Source: M3007 sp031398055 (GTDB lineage Bacteria; Bacteroidota; Bacteroidia; Chitinophagales; Saprospiraceae). From it: a stretch of 64,000 bases of DNA. The stretch spans positions 18,608 to 82,607 of the forward strand of contig JANNMS010000126.1 in NCBI GenBank assembly GCA_031398055.1. The letters run 5' to 3'. The number at the start of each line of letters is the position of its first letter. The stretch's first letter is position 1. Below are positions 34,266 through 42,820 of this stretch, piece after piece. Made by a program: the position numbers and the translations under genes. The notes beneath the pieces are model-generated. The model worked only from the letters and a program-made list of their open reading frames with translations. It made no database searches and was not told the DNA's origin.

Positions 34266-34273
34266 CAAAAGTA
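34266..34273 (-). promoter_or_regulatory. -7 element upstream of ftsA
   Basis: TACTTTTG on the minus strand, 152 bp before ftsA, matches TAnnTTTG; no clear -33 TTTG at the right distance. It would start a transcript with a leader of about 145 nt that includes the word repeats. Confidence 0.45.
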
Positions 34274-34422
34274 GTTTTTAGTTTTATTGTTTCTATCTTT
34301 TTTAAACCAAGTATTACACACAATTTTCAATTTTTTTATGGATAACATTTAAATTGGTTATCCGAATATTGAAAAAGATTCATTTCTCTAATTTCAATTA
34401 AAATCTGGAAGGCGTTTAATTT

Positions 34423-35208
34423 CTATTTCTTGCAAACAACTTGACCATTGTATTTCAAATTGATTGTCTTATACTTATTCCAACCGACATAAGGCATTGC
34501 TTTTTGATAAAAAATCTTCAATCTCGATAACTTAGAATCCAATCGATTTGCCGAGCCGAGTATGATTTTTTGGTCTCCAATCAATGGAACAAGTATGATA
34601 TCGCCTGTTGAACTCACATGAATTTGCTGAATAAAATCTTTCAAAAAACTATCGTCTTGAATTTTATTGACCACCGTAAAAACATCTTTCAACGGGTTCT
34701 TCCTTTTCTCTAAAAAATCATCAGAATAAGGTGGGATGTTGCCCGTCGCCACCAAAACCCGCGCCGCAAAATTTTTAGAAGTCGGCATTTTCGCCCCGTT
34801 TTTATCTAAATAATAATTGCCGCCGTTGTTGTCGAGTATCCGCAGCAGCGGTTCGCGTTGCTGAATCCGCACCCGGATGTTGTTGTGTTGGTCAACAAAA
34901 GCGTTTGCATCGAACACAAAAGGGTCTTTTTCGAGCATATTTTCAATGCTTTCTATTTCCAAATCGCGGATTTGGACGTCCTGCATCGTGTTTCCGAAGT
35001 GCTTGACCAAAGCCGTTTTGACATCGCGTTCGGTTATCAACTTTACATTTCCGGGCAGCGGCTCGATTTCAACCTCGGTTTCTTCGGCGAAACTGTTCTT
35101 TTTTCTACCCACCGACGACAGCAAAATCAACCCAATGACCACCAAAAACAACACCCAACCAACCCGGTCGTATCGAAGGCGCGGCAAGCGAAGTTTAAAT
35201 AAGCCCAT
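34423..35208 (-). CDS. ftsQ: Cell division protein FtsQ
   Basis: Bitopic division protein of the FtsQBL complex. 261 residues: basic N-terminus MGLFKLRLPRLRYD, one membrane helix (about 15-32, VGWVLFLVVIGLILLSSV), then a POTRA-like domain with LITERDVKTALVKHFGN, and the FtsQ domain with VRIQQREPLLRILDNN, YYLDKNGAKMPTS and VLVATGNI. It lies between murC and ftsA as usual in Bacteroidota. Confidence 0.93.
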   Translation of the reverse strand: MGLFKLRLPRLRYDRVGWVLFLVVIGLILLSSVGRKKNSFAEETEVEIEPLPGNVKLITERDVKTALVKHFGNTMQDVQIRDLEIESIENMLEKDPFVFDANAFVDQHNNIRVRIQQREPLLRILDNNGGNYYLDKNGAKMPTSKNFAARVLVATGNIPPYSDDFLEKRKNPLKDVFTVVNKIQDDSFLKDFIQQIHVSSTGDIILVPLIGDQKIILGSANRLDSKLSRLKIFYQKAMPYVGWNKYKTINLKYNGQVVCKK

Positions 35209-35217
35209 TTTTTTGGT

Positions 35218-35262
35218 TGATTAGTTATTGGTTGATTGGTCGGCTATTCGACTGATGATTAG
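35218..35262. repeat. TTGGTTGATTAG word repeat between murC and ftsQ
   Basis: Units TTGGTTGATTAG, TTATTGGTTGATTGG and CGACTGATGATTAG form a short degenerate word block related to the TTATTGG family, filling the murC-ftsQ gap. Confidence 0.55.
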
Positions 35263-35266
35263 AAAT

Positions 35267-36643
35267 TTATCTTTTTAAAAATGCTTTTTTAATTGGTTGA
35301 ACAAGTCCATCAATATCGCCCGCTCCCAAACTCAAAAGCACCTCTAAGTTTTTGGTTTTCAATACATTAAGCAGTTCAGATTTCTCAACAACCGACACAT
35401 TTTTTGCTCCCGCTGCACGCATTTTTTCAACCAACATTTCCGAAGTCACGCCCGGAATTGATTTTTCTCTTGCTGGATAAATTGGCAATAAAATCGCCTC
35501 GTCCAACAAATTGAGCGCAGTTGCAAATTCATCCGCAAAATCATTCGTCCGCGAAAAAAGATGCGGCTGAAAAATGCCTGTTATTTTTTTATCTTTAAAA
35601 AGCATTTTTGCCGCCGAAATCGTGGCCATCAATTCGGCAGGGTGGTGCGCGTAATCGTCCACAAAAACAAAATCAGAGCGACGAATTATGAACTCAAAAC
35701 GCCTTTTCACGCCTTTAAAACTGCCCAACGCCCGGCGGATTTTTTTCGGATTCGCGCCCGCCAAAAGTGCCGCCGCCGTCGCTGCCACCGCATTTTCAAC
35801 ATTGTGCCGACCGGGAAAACTGATCTTCAAATTTTTAAAAAAAGCATCCGGCGTGGCCAAATCAAAAACCATCCGCCCGTCCTCGATCCTTAAATTTTTG
35901 GCAGAAAAATCGCCATTTTCTATTCCAAAAGTGTAAAAATGCCTGCCCGTTCGCCAAAATTCTTCTTTGACCAAATCCAACGGCAACCCATTTTTTGCCA
36001 GCAAAAAACCGCCCGGCTGGACATTTTTCGCAAAATTTCGATATGCCTCGTTGACCGCCGCCGCCGTCCCATAAATATCGAGATGGTCGGCATCCATTGA
36101 ATTTATCACCGCAATCGTGGGGTTCAAATGCAAAAAACTTCGGTCATATTCATCGGCCTCGACAACCACCCAATCGCTCGCGCCTTCGATAAAATTGCTT
36201 TTCAAATTTCCAGAAATCCCGCCCAAAAAAGCCGTCGCATCCACATCTGAATTTCTCAAAAAATGGGTGGCCATCGTGGTCGTCGTGGTTTTCCCGTGCG
36301 TTCCGCCGATTGCAATTGTCTTTTTGCTGCGGCTGATGATTCCCAAAACTTCGGCGCGTTTTTTTAACGGTAAATTTTTATCTAAAATAAAATTCAACTC
36401 ACGGCTGTCTTTCGGAATCGCAGGCGTAAAAACCACTAAATCAAGGTGTTGCGGTATTTTTTCAGGGTCGTCATCGTAATGGATTTCCATTCCTTCGTCC
36501 GCCAAAGCACACGTCAAATCAGTTTCAGTTTTGTCATAACCAAAAACTTCCGCGCCGTGCAACTTGAAATATCGAGCCAAAGCCGACATCCCGATACCGC
36601 CGATTCCGAGAAAATATATGCGTTTGATATTTTCGAGTTGCAT
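35267..36643 (-). CDS. murC: UDP-N-acetylmuramate--L-alanine ligase
   Basis: Cytoplasmic Mur ligase that adds L-Ala to UDP-MurNAc. 458 residues: N-terminal Rossmann domain with YFLGIGGIGMSALARYF, ATP loop IAIGGTHGKTTTTTMATHF, middle domain with VVEADEYDRSFLHL and the C-terminal FVDDYAHHPAELMATI. Length typical. It lies downstream of the mscS-like gene by 9 bp. Confidence 0.97.
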   Translation of the reverse strand: MQLENIKRIYFLGIGGIGMSALARYFKLHGAEVFGYDKTETDLTCALADEGMEIHYDDDPEKIPQHLDLVVFTPAIPKDSRELNFILDKNLPLKKRAEVLGIISRSKKTIAIGGTHGKTTTTTMATHFLRNSDVDATAFLGGISGNLKSNFIEGASDWVVVEADEYDRSFLHLNPTIAVINSMDADHLDIYGTAAAVNEAYRNFAKNVQPGGFLLAKNGLPLDLVKEEFWRTGRHFYTFGIENGDFSAKNLRIEDGRMVFDLATPDAFFKNLKISFPGRHNVENAVAATAAALLAGANPKKIRRALGSFKGVKRRFEFIIRRSDFVFVDDYAHHPAELMATISAAKMLFKDKKITGIFQPHLFSRTNDFADEFATALNLLDEAILLPIYPAREKSIPGVTSEMLVEKMRAAGAKNVSVVEKSELLNVLKTKNLEVLLSLGAGDIDGLVQPIKKAFLKR

Positions 36644-36652
36644 TTTGATAGA

Positions 36653-37534
36653 TTAGTTGACTGTTGGATTTGTCCGATTGATTTGCTCCGACGGGTTTGA
36701 TTGTGGTACGTTCCGCAAATGCAATTCCATTTGTGGAAACGGGATTTCGACTTCATGTTTTTTGAGTGCGTGCCAAATGGCAAATCGTAAATTGCTTTTT
36801 GTAGTTTCTATCCGGAATAGGTTTTCACTGTAAAAAAGCAATTCAAAATTGACTGCGTTATCTCCAAAACCAGTCATTCGCACATCCGGCAACAATTCAG
36901 TTTTATCAGTAATTACATCCTTATCATTCATAGCACATTCAATCAATAATTTCCTAACAATTTCCATATCTGAATGATAAGAAACACCTATTTGGATAGC
37001 AAACCGGGCATGGCGTTCATTGTGTGTCCAATTGATAACTTTTTCATTGATAAAATGGTGATTGGGGATAATCATAATCTTATCATCTCTATTTCTAAAT
37101 TTAGAAGTCCGCAACCCAATTTCTTCAATAATTCCAACCATTCCATTGACTTCCACAACATCTCCAATTTCAATAGTACCTTCAAACAATAGAAAAATCC
37201 CAGAAACGATATCTGAAAAAATAGTTTGCAAACCCAAACCCAATCCAATCAATAAAGCCGATGAACCGAGCAATAAAAAAGTCAATTTTATACCAACCGC
37301 GCCCAAAATCAAAACAATAGCCGCCAGCCAGATTACATATTGAAACAATAAGGAAAAAGATTCCTGTCGCCCCAAATCCATGCCCAATCGGTCGGCCCTT
37401 TTTTTTAAAAATCTTTTAAAAATATAAACCAAACTCCGCGCCCCCAGAAAAATTAAAACAATTAAAATCAATGAATAAACCGACAGCGAAAAACCTGCGA
37501 TTTCGAATAATTTATATTCTAAAAGTTCTTTCAT
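36653..37534 (-). CDS. MscS-family mechanosensitive channel
   Basis: 293 residues: three N-terminal membrane helices (about 15-40, 62-82, 85-105), the last being the glycine/alanine-rich pore helix (LLGSSALLIGLGLGLQTI). Then comes the beta domain (LFEGTIEIGDVVEVNGMVG, LRTSKFRNRDDKIMIIPNHH) and the C-terminal alpha/beta domain. Such channels release solutes on osmotic downshock. Its start overlaps the murG stop by 4 nt and it is followed 9 bp later by murC, so it is a member of the dcw operon. A channel gene here is not part of the standard cluster. Confidence 0.93.
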   Translation of the reverse strand: MKELLEYKLFEIAGFSLSVYSLILIVLIFLGARSLVYIFKRFLKKRADRLGMDLGRQESFSLLFQYVIWLAAIVLILGAVGIKLTFLLLGSSALLIGLGLGLQTIFSDIVSGIFLLFEGTIEIGDVVEVNGMVGIIEEIGLRTSKFRNRDDKIMIIPNHHFINEKVINWTHNERHARFAIQIGVSYHSDMEIVRKLLIECAMNDKDVITDKTELLPDVRMTGFGDNAVNFELLFYSENLFRIETTKSNLRFAIWHALKKHEVEIPFPQMELHLRNVPQSNPSEQINRTNPTVN

Positions 37535-38655
37535 TTTTTAGATAATTGAATGGCCAAATGGGCAATGTCTTCGGCCGCTTGTGGCCTGCCGAGTTGCCGG
37601 ATACTTTCGCTCAGCGAAAATGACAATCCGATATTTCCCAAAATCATCATTGCTTCTGGCAACATTTTTTCGCCCGCCTCGGCATCCGAAACCATCCGCG
37701 CAGCCTTTTTTGAAACCAAAGCCTCCGCATTTTTTGTCTGATGGTCTTCCGCGACATTGGGCGACGGAACGAGAACCGCAGGTTTTCCAACAAGACACAA
37801 CTCGCTGATACTCAATGCCCCGGCACGCGAAATTACCACATCTGCCGCAGCGTAGGCCAAATCCATCCTATCCAAAAAAGCCGTGATTTTCACATTTTCG
37901 AGCATCGCGGTCGGGCAATTTTCAAATTCATCTTTGTAAAATTTTCCGCACTGCCAGAGGACTTGCACACCTTTATTTTTTTCAAAAAACTCGTGGTTGT
38001 CGCGCATCGTATTGTTCAAAGTTCTTGCGCCGAGCGAACCGCCAAGCAGGACAATTGTCCGTTTATTTTCCTTTAAACCATAGTAATTTAAAGCCTCGCT
38101 TTTCTTGTGTTCGATATCCAAAATGTCTGTCCGCACAGGATTTCCAGTAAACACTATTTTGTCTTTTGGAAAATAATTTTCCAATCCATCATAAGCCACA
38201 CATATTTTATCGGCTTTTTTAGATAGGATTTTATTGGTAATTCCAGCGTAAGAATTTTGTTCTTGAATCAATGTGGGAATCCCCAGATTTTGAGCCGCCC
38301 GCATCACCGTTCCGCTGGCATATCCGCCCGTTCCAATCACAACATCTGGTTGAAAATCTTTTACCAATTGTCTTGATTTCCAACCACTTGTAATCAATTT
38401 AAACGGAAAACTCAAATTCCGCGCAATGCTTTCCAACGACCAGCCACGTTGAAAACCAGACACTTGCAAACCTTCGATTTTATATCCAGCTTTTGGCACA
38501 CGTTCCATTTCCATTTTGCCTTCCGCGCCGACAAATAAAAACTCCGTTTGTGGTGCTATTTTCTTAATCGCATCAGCAATTGCAATGGCCGGAAAAACGT
38601 GCCCGCCCGTGCCGCCGCCGGTTATCATTACCCGAAATGGTTCGTCGTTTTTCAT
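37531..38655 (-). CDS. murG: UDP-GlcNAc:lipid I GlcNAc transferase
   Basis: GT28 enzyme that makes lipid II from lipid I at the inner face of the membrane. 374 residues with the N-terminal GGGTGGHVFPAIAIADAI, VGTGGYASG, the UDP-GlcNAc-binding LLGGSLGARTLNNTM and VISRAGALSISEL. It is coupled to the mscS-like gene by a 4-nt overlap. The ATGAACT hairpin separates it from ftsW. Confidence 0.97.
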   Translation of the reverse strand: MKNDEPFRVMITGGGTGGHVFPAIAIADAIKKIAPQTEFLFVGAEGKMEMERVPKAGYKIEGLQVSGFQRGWSLESIARNLSFPFKLITSGWKSRQLVKDFQPDVVIGTGGYASGTVMRAAQNLGIPTLIQEQNSYAGITNKILSKKADKICVAYDGLENYFPKDKIVFTGNPVRTDILDIEHKKSEALNYYGLKENKRTIVLLGGSLGARTLNNTMRDNHEFFEKNKGVQVLWQCGKFYKDEFENCPTAMLENVKITAFLDRMDLAYAAADVVISRAGALSISELCLVGKPAVLVPSPNVAEDHQTKNAEALVSKKAARMVSDAEAGEKMLPEAMMILGNIGLSFSLSESIRQLGRPQAAEDIAHLAIQLSKK

Positions 38656-38670
38656 TATCCAATGTTTTTA

Positions 38671-38777
38671 GAACTATGAACTATGAACTATGAACTATAA
38701 ACTATGAACCTTTAAATTGTTCATAGTTTATAGTTTATAGTTCATAGTTCATAGTTCATAGTTTATAGTTCATAGTT
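38671..38777. repeat. ATGAACT/ATAAACT word hairpin between ftsW and murG
   Basis: About five ATGAACT-type units (38671-38709) face seven to eight AGTTCAT/AGTTTAT units (38719-38777), forming a hairpin of more than 35 bp with a 9-nt loop. The arms have unequal unit numbers, as expected for slippage. It lies inside the dcw cluster. Confidence 0.93.
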
Positions 38778-38779
38778 TT

Positions 38780-39922
38780 TTAAAGTTCTTCATCTAATTT
38801 TTCAACGTATTTACTGACTGATAAAATCATTCCCAGTGAAATACTTGTAAAAATAATACTCGTTCCGCCCATCGAAATCATCGGCAAAGTCAAACCAGTA
38901 ACAGGAACAAGATGAACAGATACCGCAATATTTGCCAATGCCTGAACCGTTAAACTCAAACTTAAACCGATACTTAAAAATGTACCGAACGCTTTTGGGC
39001 TTTTTGTAACCAACACGACTGACCTTAAAAACAATAAGACAAATAACGCCAACACAACACCGCCGCCAATCAATCCATATTCTTCGCAGATAATAGCGAA
39101 TATAAAATCGGCATAAGCATAAGGTAAAAAGTTGCGGGCAATGCTATTTCCAGGGCCTTCGCCAAACCAACCGCCATTTGCAATAGCGATTTTGGCCTGT
39201 TGTACTTGATAACCGCCGTCTGGATTGTTTAAATATTCGGTTATCCGAGAAACCCAAGTTTCAACACGCACTATTCCCGGATATAATTTTCCAATTGCAA
39301 TCAATAAAGCAAACAACACAACACCGAGCATTATCAATAAGAAAATGTATTTCATGCTTACCCTTCCGATAAACATCAACACCAAACAAGTCCCGAACAA
39401 AACCAAGGCTGTTGATAAATTAGCGGGCGCAATTAATCCACAAATAATCAGAACAGGGACTAAAATTGGAACAAAAGCCTGTTCAAAACTTTGGATATAA
39501 TCTTGGTGCCGCGTCAATTCACGGGAAACATAAGTTAACAAGGCAATTTTTGCAAAATCAGAAGTTTGAAAACTAAAACCAAGTCCCGGAATTTCTATCC
39601 AACGTGCCGCAGAATTCAATGAAACACCAAAAAACAAGGTTATAAACAACAACGGCACGGCTATCAACATCAAATACGGCGCAACTTTCAAATACCTTCG
39701 ATAATGCATCAAATGGCATAAGTAAATCAATAACAAGCCAAAAGCCAACCGGACAACGTGGGTAACTAAATAAAAAGTCGTGTTCCCGCCCTTCGCTGTC
39801 CAAGCCAACGAACCTGTTGCACTGTAAACTGCAAAAATGCTAATGATACACAACAAGGCAATTATTGCCCAGATAGTGCGGTCGCCACGAAGTTCGGATA
39901 GTAATCGTGTATCAAAAGACAT
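38780..39922 (-). CDS. ftsW: FtsW/RodA family peptidoglycan polymerase
   Basis: SEDS glycosyltransferase of the divisome, working with FtsI. 380 residues, about ten membrane helices, beginning WAIIALLCIISIFAVYSATG, with SSLNSAARWIEIPGLGFSFQ-type loop (GVSLNSAARWIEIPG), FQTSDFAKIALL, and the C-terminal signature VPVTGLTLPMISMGGTS. Gene order identifies it as FtsW rather than RodA. The coding sequence here is more A+T-rich than the his and ftsA/Z genes. Confidence 0.94.
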   Translation of the reverse strand: MSFDTRLLSELRGDRTIWAIIALLCIISIFAVYSATGSLAWTAKGGNTTFYLVTHVVRLAFGLLLIYLCHLMHYRRYLKVAPYLMLIAVPLLFITLFFGVSLNSAARWIEIPGLGFSFQTSDFAKIALLTYVSRELTRHQDYIQSFEQAFVPILVPVLIICGLIAPANLSTALVLFGTCLVLMFIGRVSMKYIFLLIMLGVVLFALLIAIGKLYPGIVRVETWVSRITEYLNNPDGGYQVQQAKIAIANGGWFGEGPGNSIARNFLPYAYADFIFAIICEEYGLIGGGVVLALFVLLFLRSVVLVTKSPKAFGTFLSIGLSLSLTVQALANIAVSVHLVPVTGLTLPMISMGGTSIIFTSISLGMILSVSKYVEKLDEEL

Positions 39923-39954
39923 GATTTGAGATATTTTGATATTGAGATATTGGG

Positions 39955-41259
39955 TTATTGGGATAAGACAGCGGCTCTAAATTGGTCGCCGCGGTCTTCA
40001 TAATTTTTAAATAAATCAAAACTTGCACAAGCCGGGCTTAATAATACAACATCGCCCGGTTTTGCAAAATTTGTGGCCAATTCTACTGCTTCTTTTGCGC
40101 TATTGGCTTCAATCATTGGTTTTTTCATTTTACCGAAAACTTCAAATAATTTAGAATTATCAACGCCGAGACAAACAATTGCTTTTACTGAGTTCTTGAC
40201 TAATTTTAAAATTGGAGAATAATCATTGCCTTTGTCTGTGCCGCCAACAATCCAAATTAACGGTCTATCCAATGCTTGCAAAGCATAAAAAACAGAGTCA
40301 ACATTAGTTGCTTTTGAGTCGTTGATGTATTCGATGCCGTTAATTTCTTTGACAATTTCCAATCGATGGGGTGGGGGATTGTATGTTTTTAAACCTCCTA
40401 AAATCTTTTCATAATTTGCACCAACCGAAATTGCAGCAGAAACAGCACAAGCACAATTGAAAAAATTATGCACACCGCGCAAATTCGATAGGTTTCTGTA
40501 TTGTTCTAATTGATTTTTGCGGATTGGGATTTTTTTAGCTTTTATTTTAAAATTCTTATCCCGCATAAAATCTTTCACTATTGGGTCAAAAGAATTGTAA
40601 ATAAAAACATCGGTTCGGCTCTGATTTTTTATGATTGAAAATTTAGAACGCACATAGTTTTCTAATTTATAATCATATCTATCCAAATGGTCGGGCGTGA
40701 TGTTCAATAAAACTGCAACATCCGGTTTAAATGTTTGACAATCATCCAATTGAAAACTGCTTATTTCACAAACAAAAAGCCGGATTGGATTATTGATTTC
40801 GCCTGTTTTTAAATCGTCTGCCACCAATTTTGCGACCGAAAAACCGACATTTCCACAAAGTCTTGGCTGCAAACCTGCTATTTCACAAAGATGATGTGTC
40901 AAAGTTGTTGTGGTTGTTTTTCCGTTCGAACCAGTGATTGCGATGATTTTGCATTTTCCAGCATGGCGAAAAGCAAATTCTATCTCTCCAATAATATTTA
41001 TACCGCGTTCTCTTATTTTTTTAATCAAATCTGCCTTCTCAGGAATGCCCGGACTTTTGATTATTTCGTTGGCATTAAATATTTTATCTTCTGAATGTTG
41101 GCCTTCTTCCCATTCAATTCCGTGTTCCAACAATTCTTTTTTGTATGATTCCTTTATCAATCCTTTATCGGAAACAAAAACATCGTGGCCTAATTGTTTG
41201 GCCAAAATTGCTGCGCCGGTGCCACTTTCGCCAGAGCCGAGGATGACGATTCTTTGCAT
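39955..41259 (-). CDS. murD: UDP-N-acetylmuramoylalanine--D-glutamate ligase
   Basis: Mur ligase that adds D-Glu. 434 residues: N-terminal VILGSGESGTGAAILA, ATP loop AITGSNGKTTTTTLTHHL, LNITPDHLDRYD and the C-terminal VGGTDKGNDYSPILKL. Length typical. It follows mraY with 2 bp between and precedes ftsW by 32 bp. Confidence 0.96.
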   Translation of the reverse strand: MQRIVILGSGESGTGAAILAKQLGHDVFVSDKGLIKESYKKELLEHGIEWEEGQHSEDKIFNANEIIKSPGIPEKADLIKKIRERGINIIGEIEFAFRHAGKCKIIAITGSNGKTTTTTLTHHLCEIAGLQPRLCGNVGFSVAKLVADDLKTGEINNPIRLFVCEISSFQLDDCQTFKPDVAVLLNITPDHLDRYDYKLENYVRSKFSIIKNQSRTDVFIYNSFDPIVKDFMRDKNFKIKAKKIPIRKNQLEQYRNLSNLRGVHNFFNCACAVSAAISVGANYEKILGGLKTYNPPPHRLEIVKEINGIEYINDSKATNVDSVFYALQALDRPLIWIVGGTDKGNDYSPILKLVKNSVKAIVCLGVDNSKLFEVFGKMKKPMIEANSAKEAVELATNFAKPGDVVLLSPACASFDLFKNYEDRGDQFRAAVLSQ

Positions 41260-41261
41260 AA

Positions 41262-42527
41262 TTATCTGATTTTCAATGTAATAACAGTTACTATGGCCAA
41301 TAAAATCTGCACAATCCAGAACCGCGCAGTTATCGTGACTTCATGCAAACCTTTCTTTTGAAAATGATGGTGCAGCGGCGACATTAAAAATATCCGTCGG
41401 CCTTCGCCGTACTTTTTCTTCGTCCATTTAAAATACCAAACTTGTAAGATTACGGATAGAGTTTCTATCAAAAACACACCGCACAACAACGGAATCAATA
41501 GTTCTTTTCTCAAAACCATGGCCATCGTGGCGATAATTCCACCCAACATCAAAGAACCAGTGTCGCCCATAAAAACTTTTGCAGGATAAACATTGTACCA
41601 AAGAAAGCCAATACAACCTCCCAAAAGACAAGCGGCAAATATTCCCAATTCGCCCATGTTTGGAATAAACATGATGTTCAAGAACTCTGCAAAATTGGAG
41701 TTGCCACTCACATAAGCAAACACGCCCAAAGCCGCGATAACAATCCCCGAAACGCCCGCACAAAGTCCGTCCAATCCATCTGTCAAATTCGCACCGTTTG
41801 AAACTGCCGTAATTATTAAAACAGCAAATAAAACAAACACCAACAACACCAAATCACGGCTTGTTTTTTCACCCAAAAACCACAAGAATTTAGAGTAATC
41901 CAGTTGATTGCTTTTCAAAAACGGGACATTCGTTATCGGTGCGTTGCAATGCACGGTTTGAACACTGTCCTTCAATTGATTATCATAGATTATAATTGAT
42001 TTTGAAATGATTTTATAGTCATTTTCTATCGCCACTGATTCTGGCAAACGAACCATAATTTCATCTGTTTTCAACATCGTTATCCCAACTATCAAACCCA
42101 AACCAATCTGCCCCAGCACCTTAAAAATACTTTTTAAACCTTTTTTATCTTTTTTAAAGACTTTTATATAATCATCCGCAAATCCAATAATGCTCAACCA
42201 AGTTACGGAAACCAACATTAAAATGATATAAATATTGGTCAAATTTGCCAAAAGCAAACACGGAATGAGCGTCGCCAAAATGATAATCACACCGCCCATC
42301 GTGGGCGTTCCGGCTTTCAAATTTTCTCCGGCGAGACCCAAATTCCGTTGTTCATCACTGATTTGCAGGCTTTGCAACCAACGAACTATCCGCCCACCAA
42401 ACCACAAACTGATTATCAATGATAAAAGCACGGCTGCTCCGGCTCGAAAAGAGATAAATCGAAACAGTCCAACGCCAGGGATTTCGGGGTGGTTTTCCTG
42501 TAAATATTGGAATAAATGATACAACAT
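41262..42527 (-). CDS. mraY: Phospho-MurNAc-pentapeptide transferase
   Basis: Integral membrane enzyme that makes lipid I. ATG at 42527 (MLYHLFQYLQENHPE) gives 421 residues; a longer frame would read repeat sequence. About ten membrane helices; catalytic motifs GFADDYIKVFKK, NLTDGLDGL and VFMGDTGSLMLGG, and the C-terminal PLHHHFQKKGLHE. It has a periplasmic insertion of about 55 residues (after MLKTDEIMV) found in Bacteroidota MraY. Confidence 0.97.
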   Translation of the reverse strand: MLYHLFQYLQENHPEIPGVGLFRFISFRAGAAVLLSLIISLWFGGRIVRWLQSLQISDEQRNLGLAGENLKAGTPTMGGVIIILATLIPCLLLANLTNIYIILMLVSVTWLSIIGFADDYIKVFKKDKKGLKSIFKVLGQIGLGLIVGITMLKTDEIMVRLPESVAIENDYKIISKSIIIYDNQLKDSVQTVHCNAPITNVPFLKSNQLDYSKFLWFLGEKTSRDLVLLVFVLFAVLIITAVSNGANLTDGLDGLCAGVSGIVIAALGVFAYVSGNSNFAEFLNIMFIPNMGELGIFAACLLGGCIGFLWYNVYPAKVFMGDTGSLMLGGIIATMAMVLRKELLIPLLCGVFLIETLSVILQVWYFKWTKKKYGEGRRIFLMSPLHHHFQKKGLHEVTITARFWIVQILLAIVTVITLKIR

Positions 42528-42820
42528 CGTTAATTGGTTGATTAGTTGACAGGTTGATTTTACTGTCGGCATCAGAATTTACAGAATTTTAGAATTAGCA
42601 GAATTGAACATCAGCCAAATTATGGAAATTCTAAAATTTTGTAAATTCTGATTCCGACAATGTGGAGTTCGACAGCGTTGCGAGGCGATTTTTCATCGCC
42701 CCGCCAACTTTTGCTGTTCAAAATAATAGTCCCTCCACTATTATATTTTAGGGTTGATTGGGTTGATTAGTATTGATAAAATTGATTTCAAAATCAACTT
42801 CATCAACCAAATCAACCCTC
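42528..42820. repeat. Three inverted repeats between murE and mraY
   Basis: The first has arms 42564-42596 and 42627-42659 with 31 of 33 matches. A small hairpin GGCGAT/ATCGCC lies at 42684-42700. A word-type repeat (GGGTTGATTGGGTTGATTAG facing ATCAACCAAATCAACCCT) spans about 42750-42819 and encodes the last residues and stop of murE. The gap is otherwise empty of genes. Confidence 0.85.

Larger units (their letters stand above)
34115..34422. other. Gap between ftsQ and ftsA: promoter and word repeats
   Basis: 308 bp, AT-rich. It holds a block of TGAACTATAAACTATGAACT words (34140-34174), a block of ATTCTTAATTC/TAATTCC words (34175-34206) and a -7 element (34266-34273). No ORF of note was found. 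The ftsA-ftsZ part of the dcw cluster may thus have its own transcript. Confidence 0.7.
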
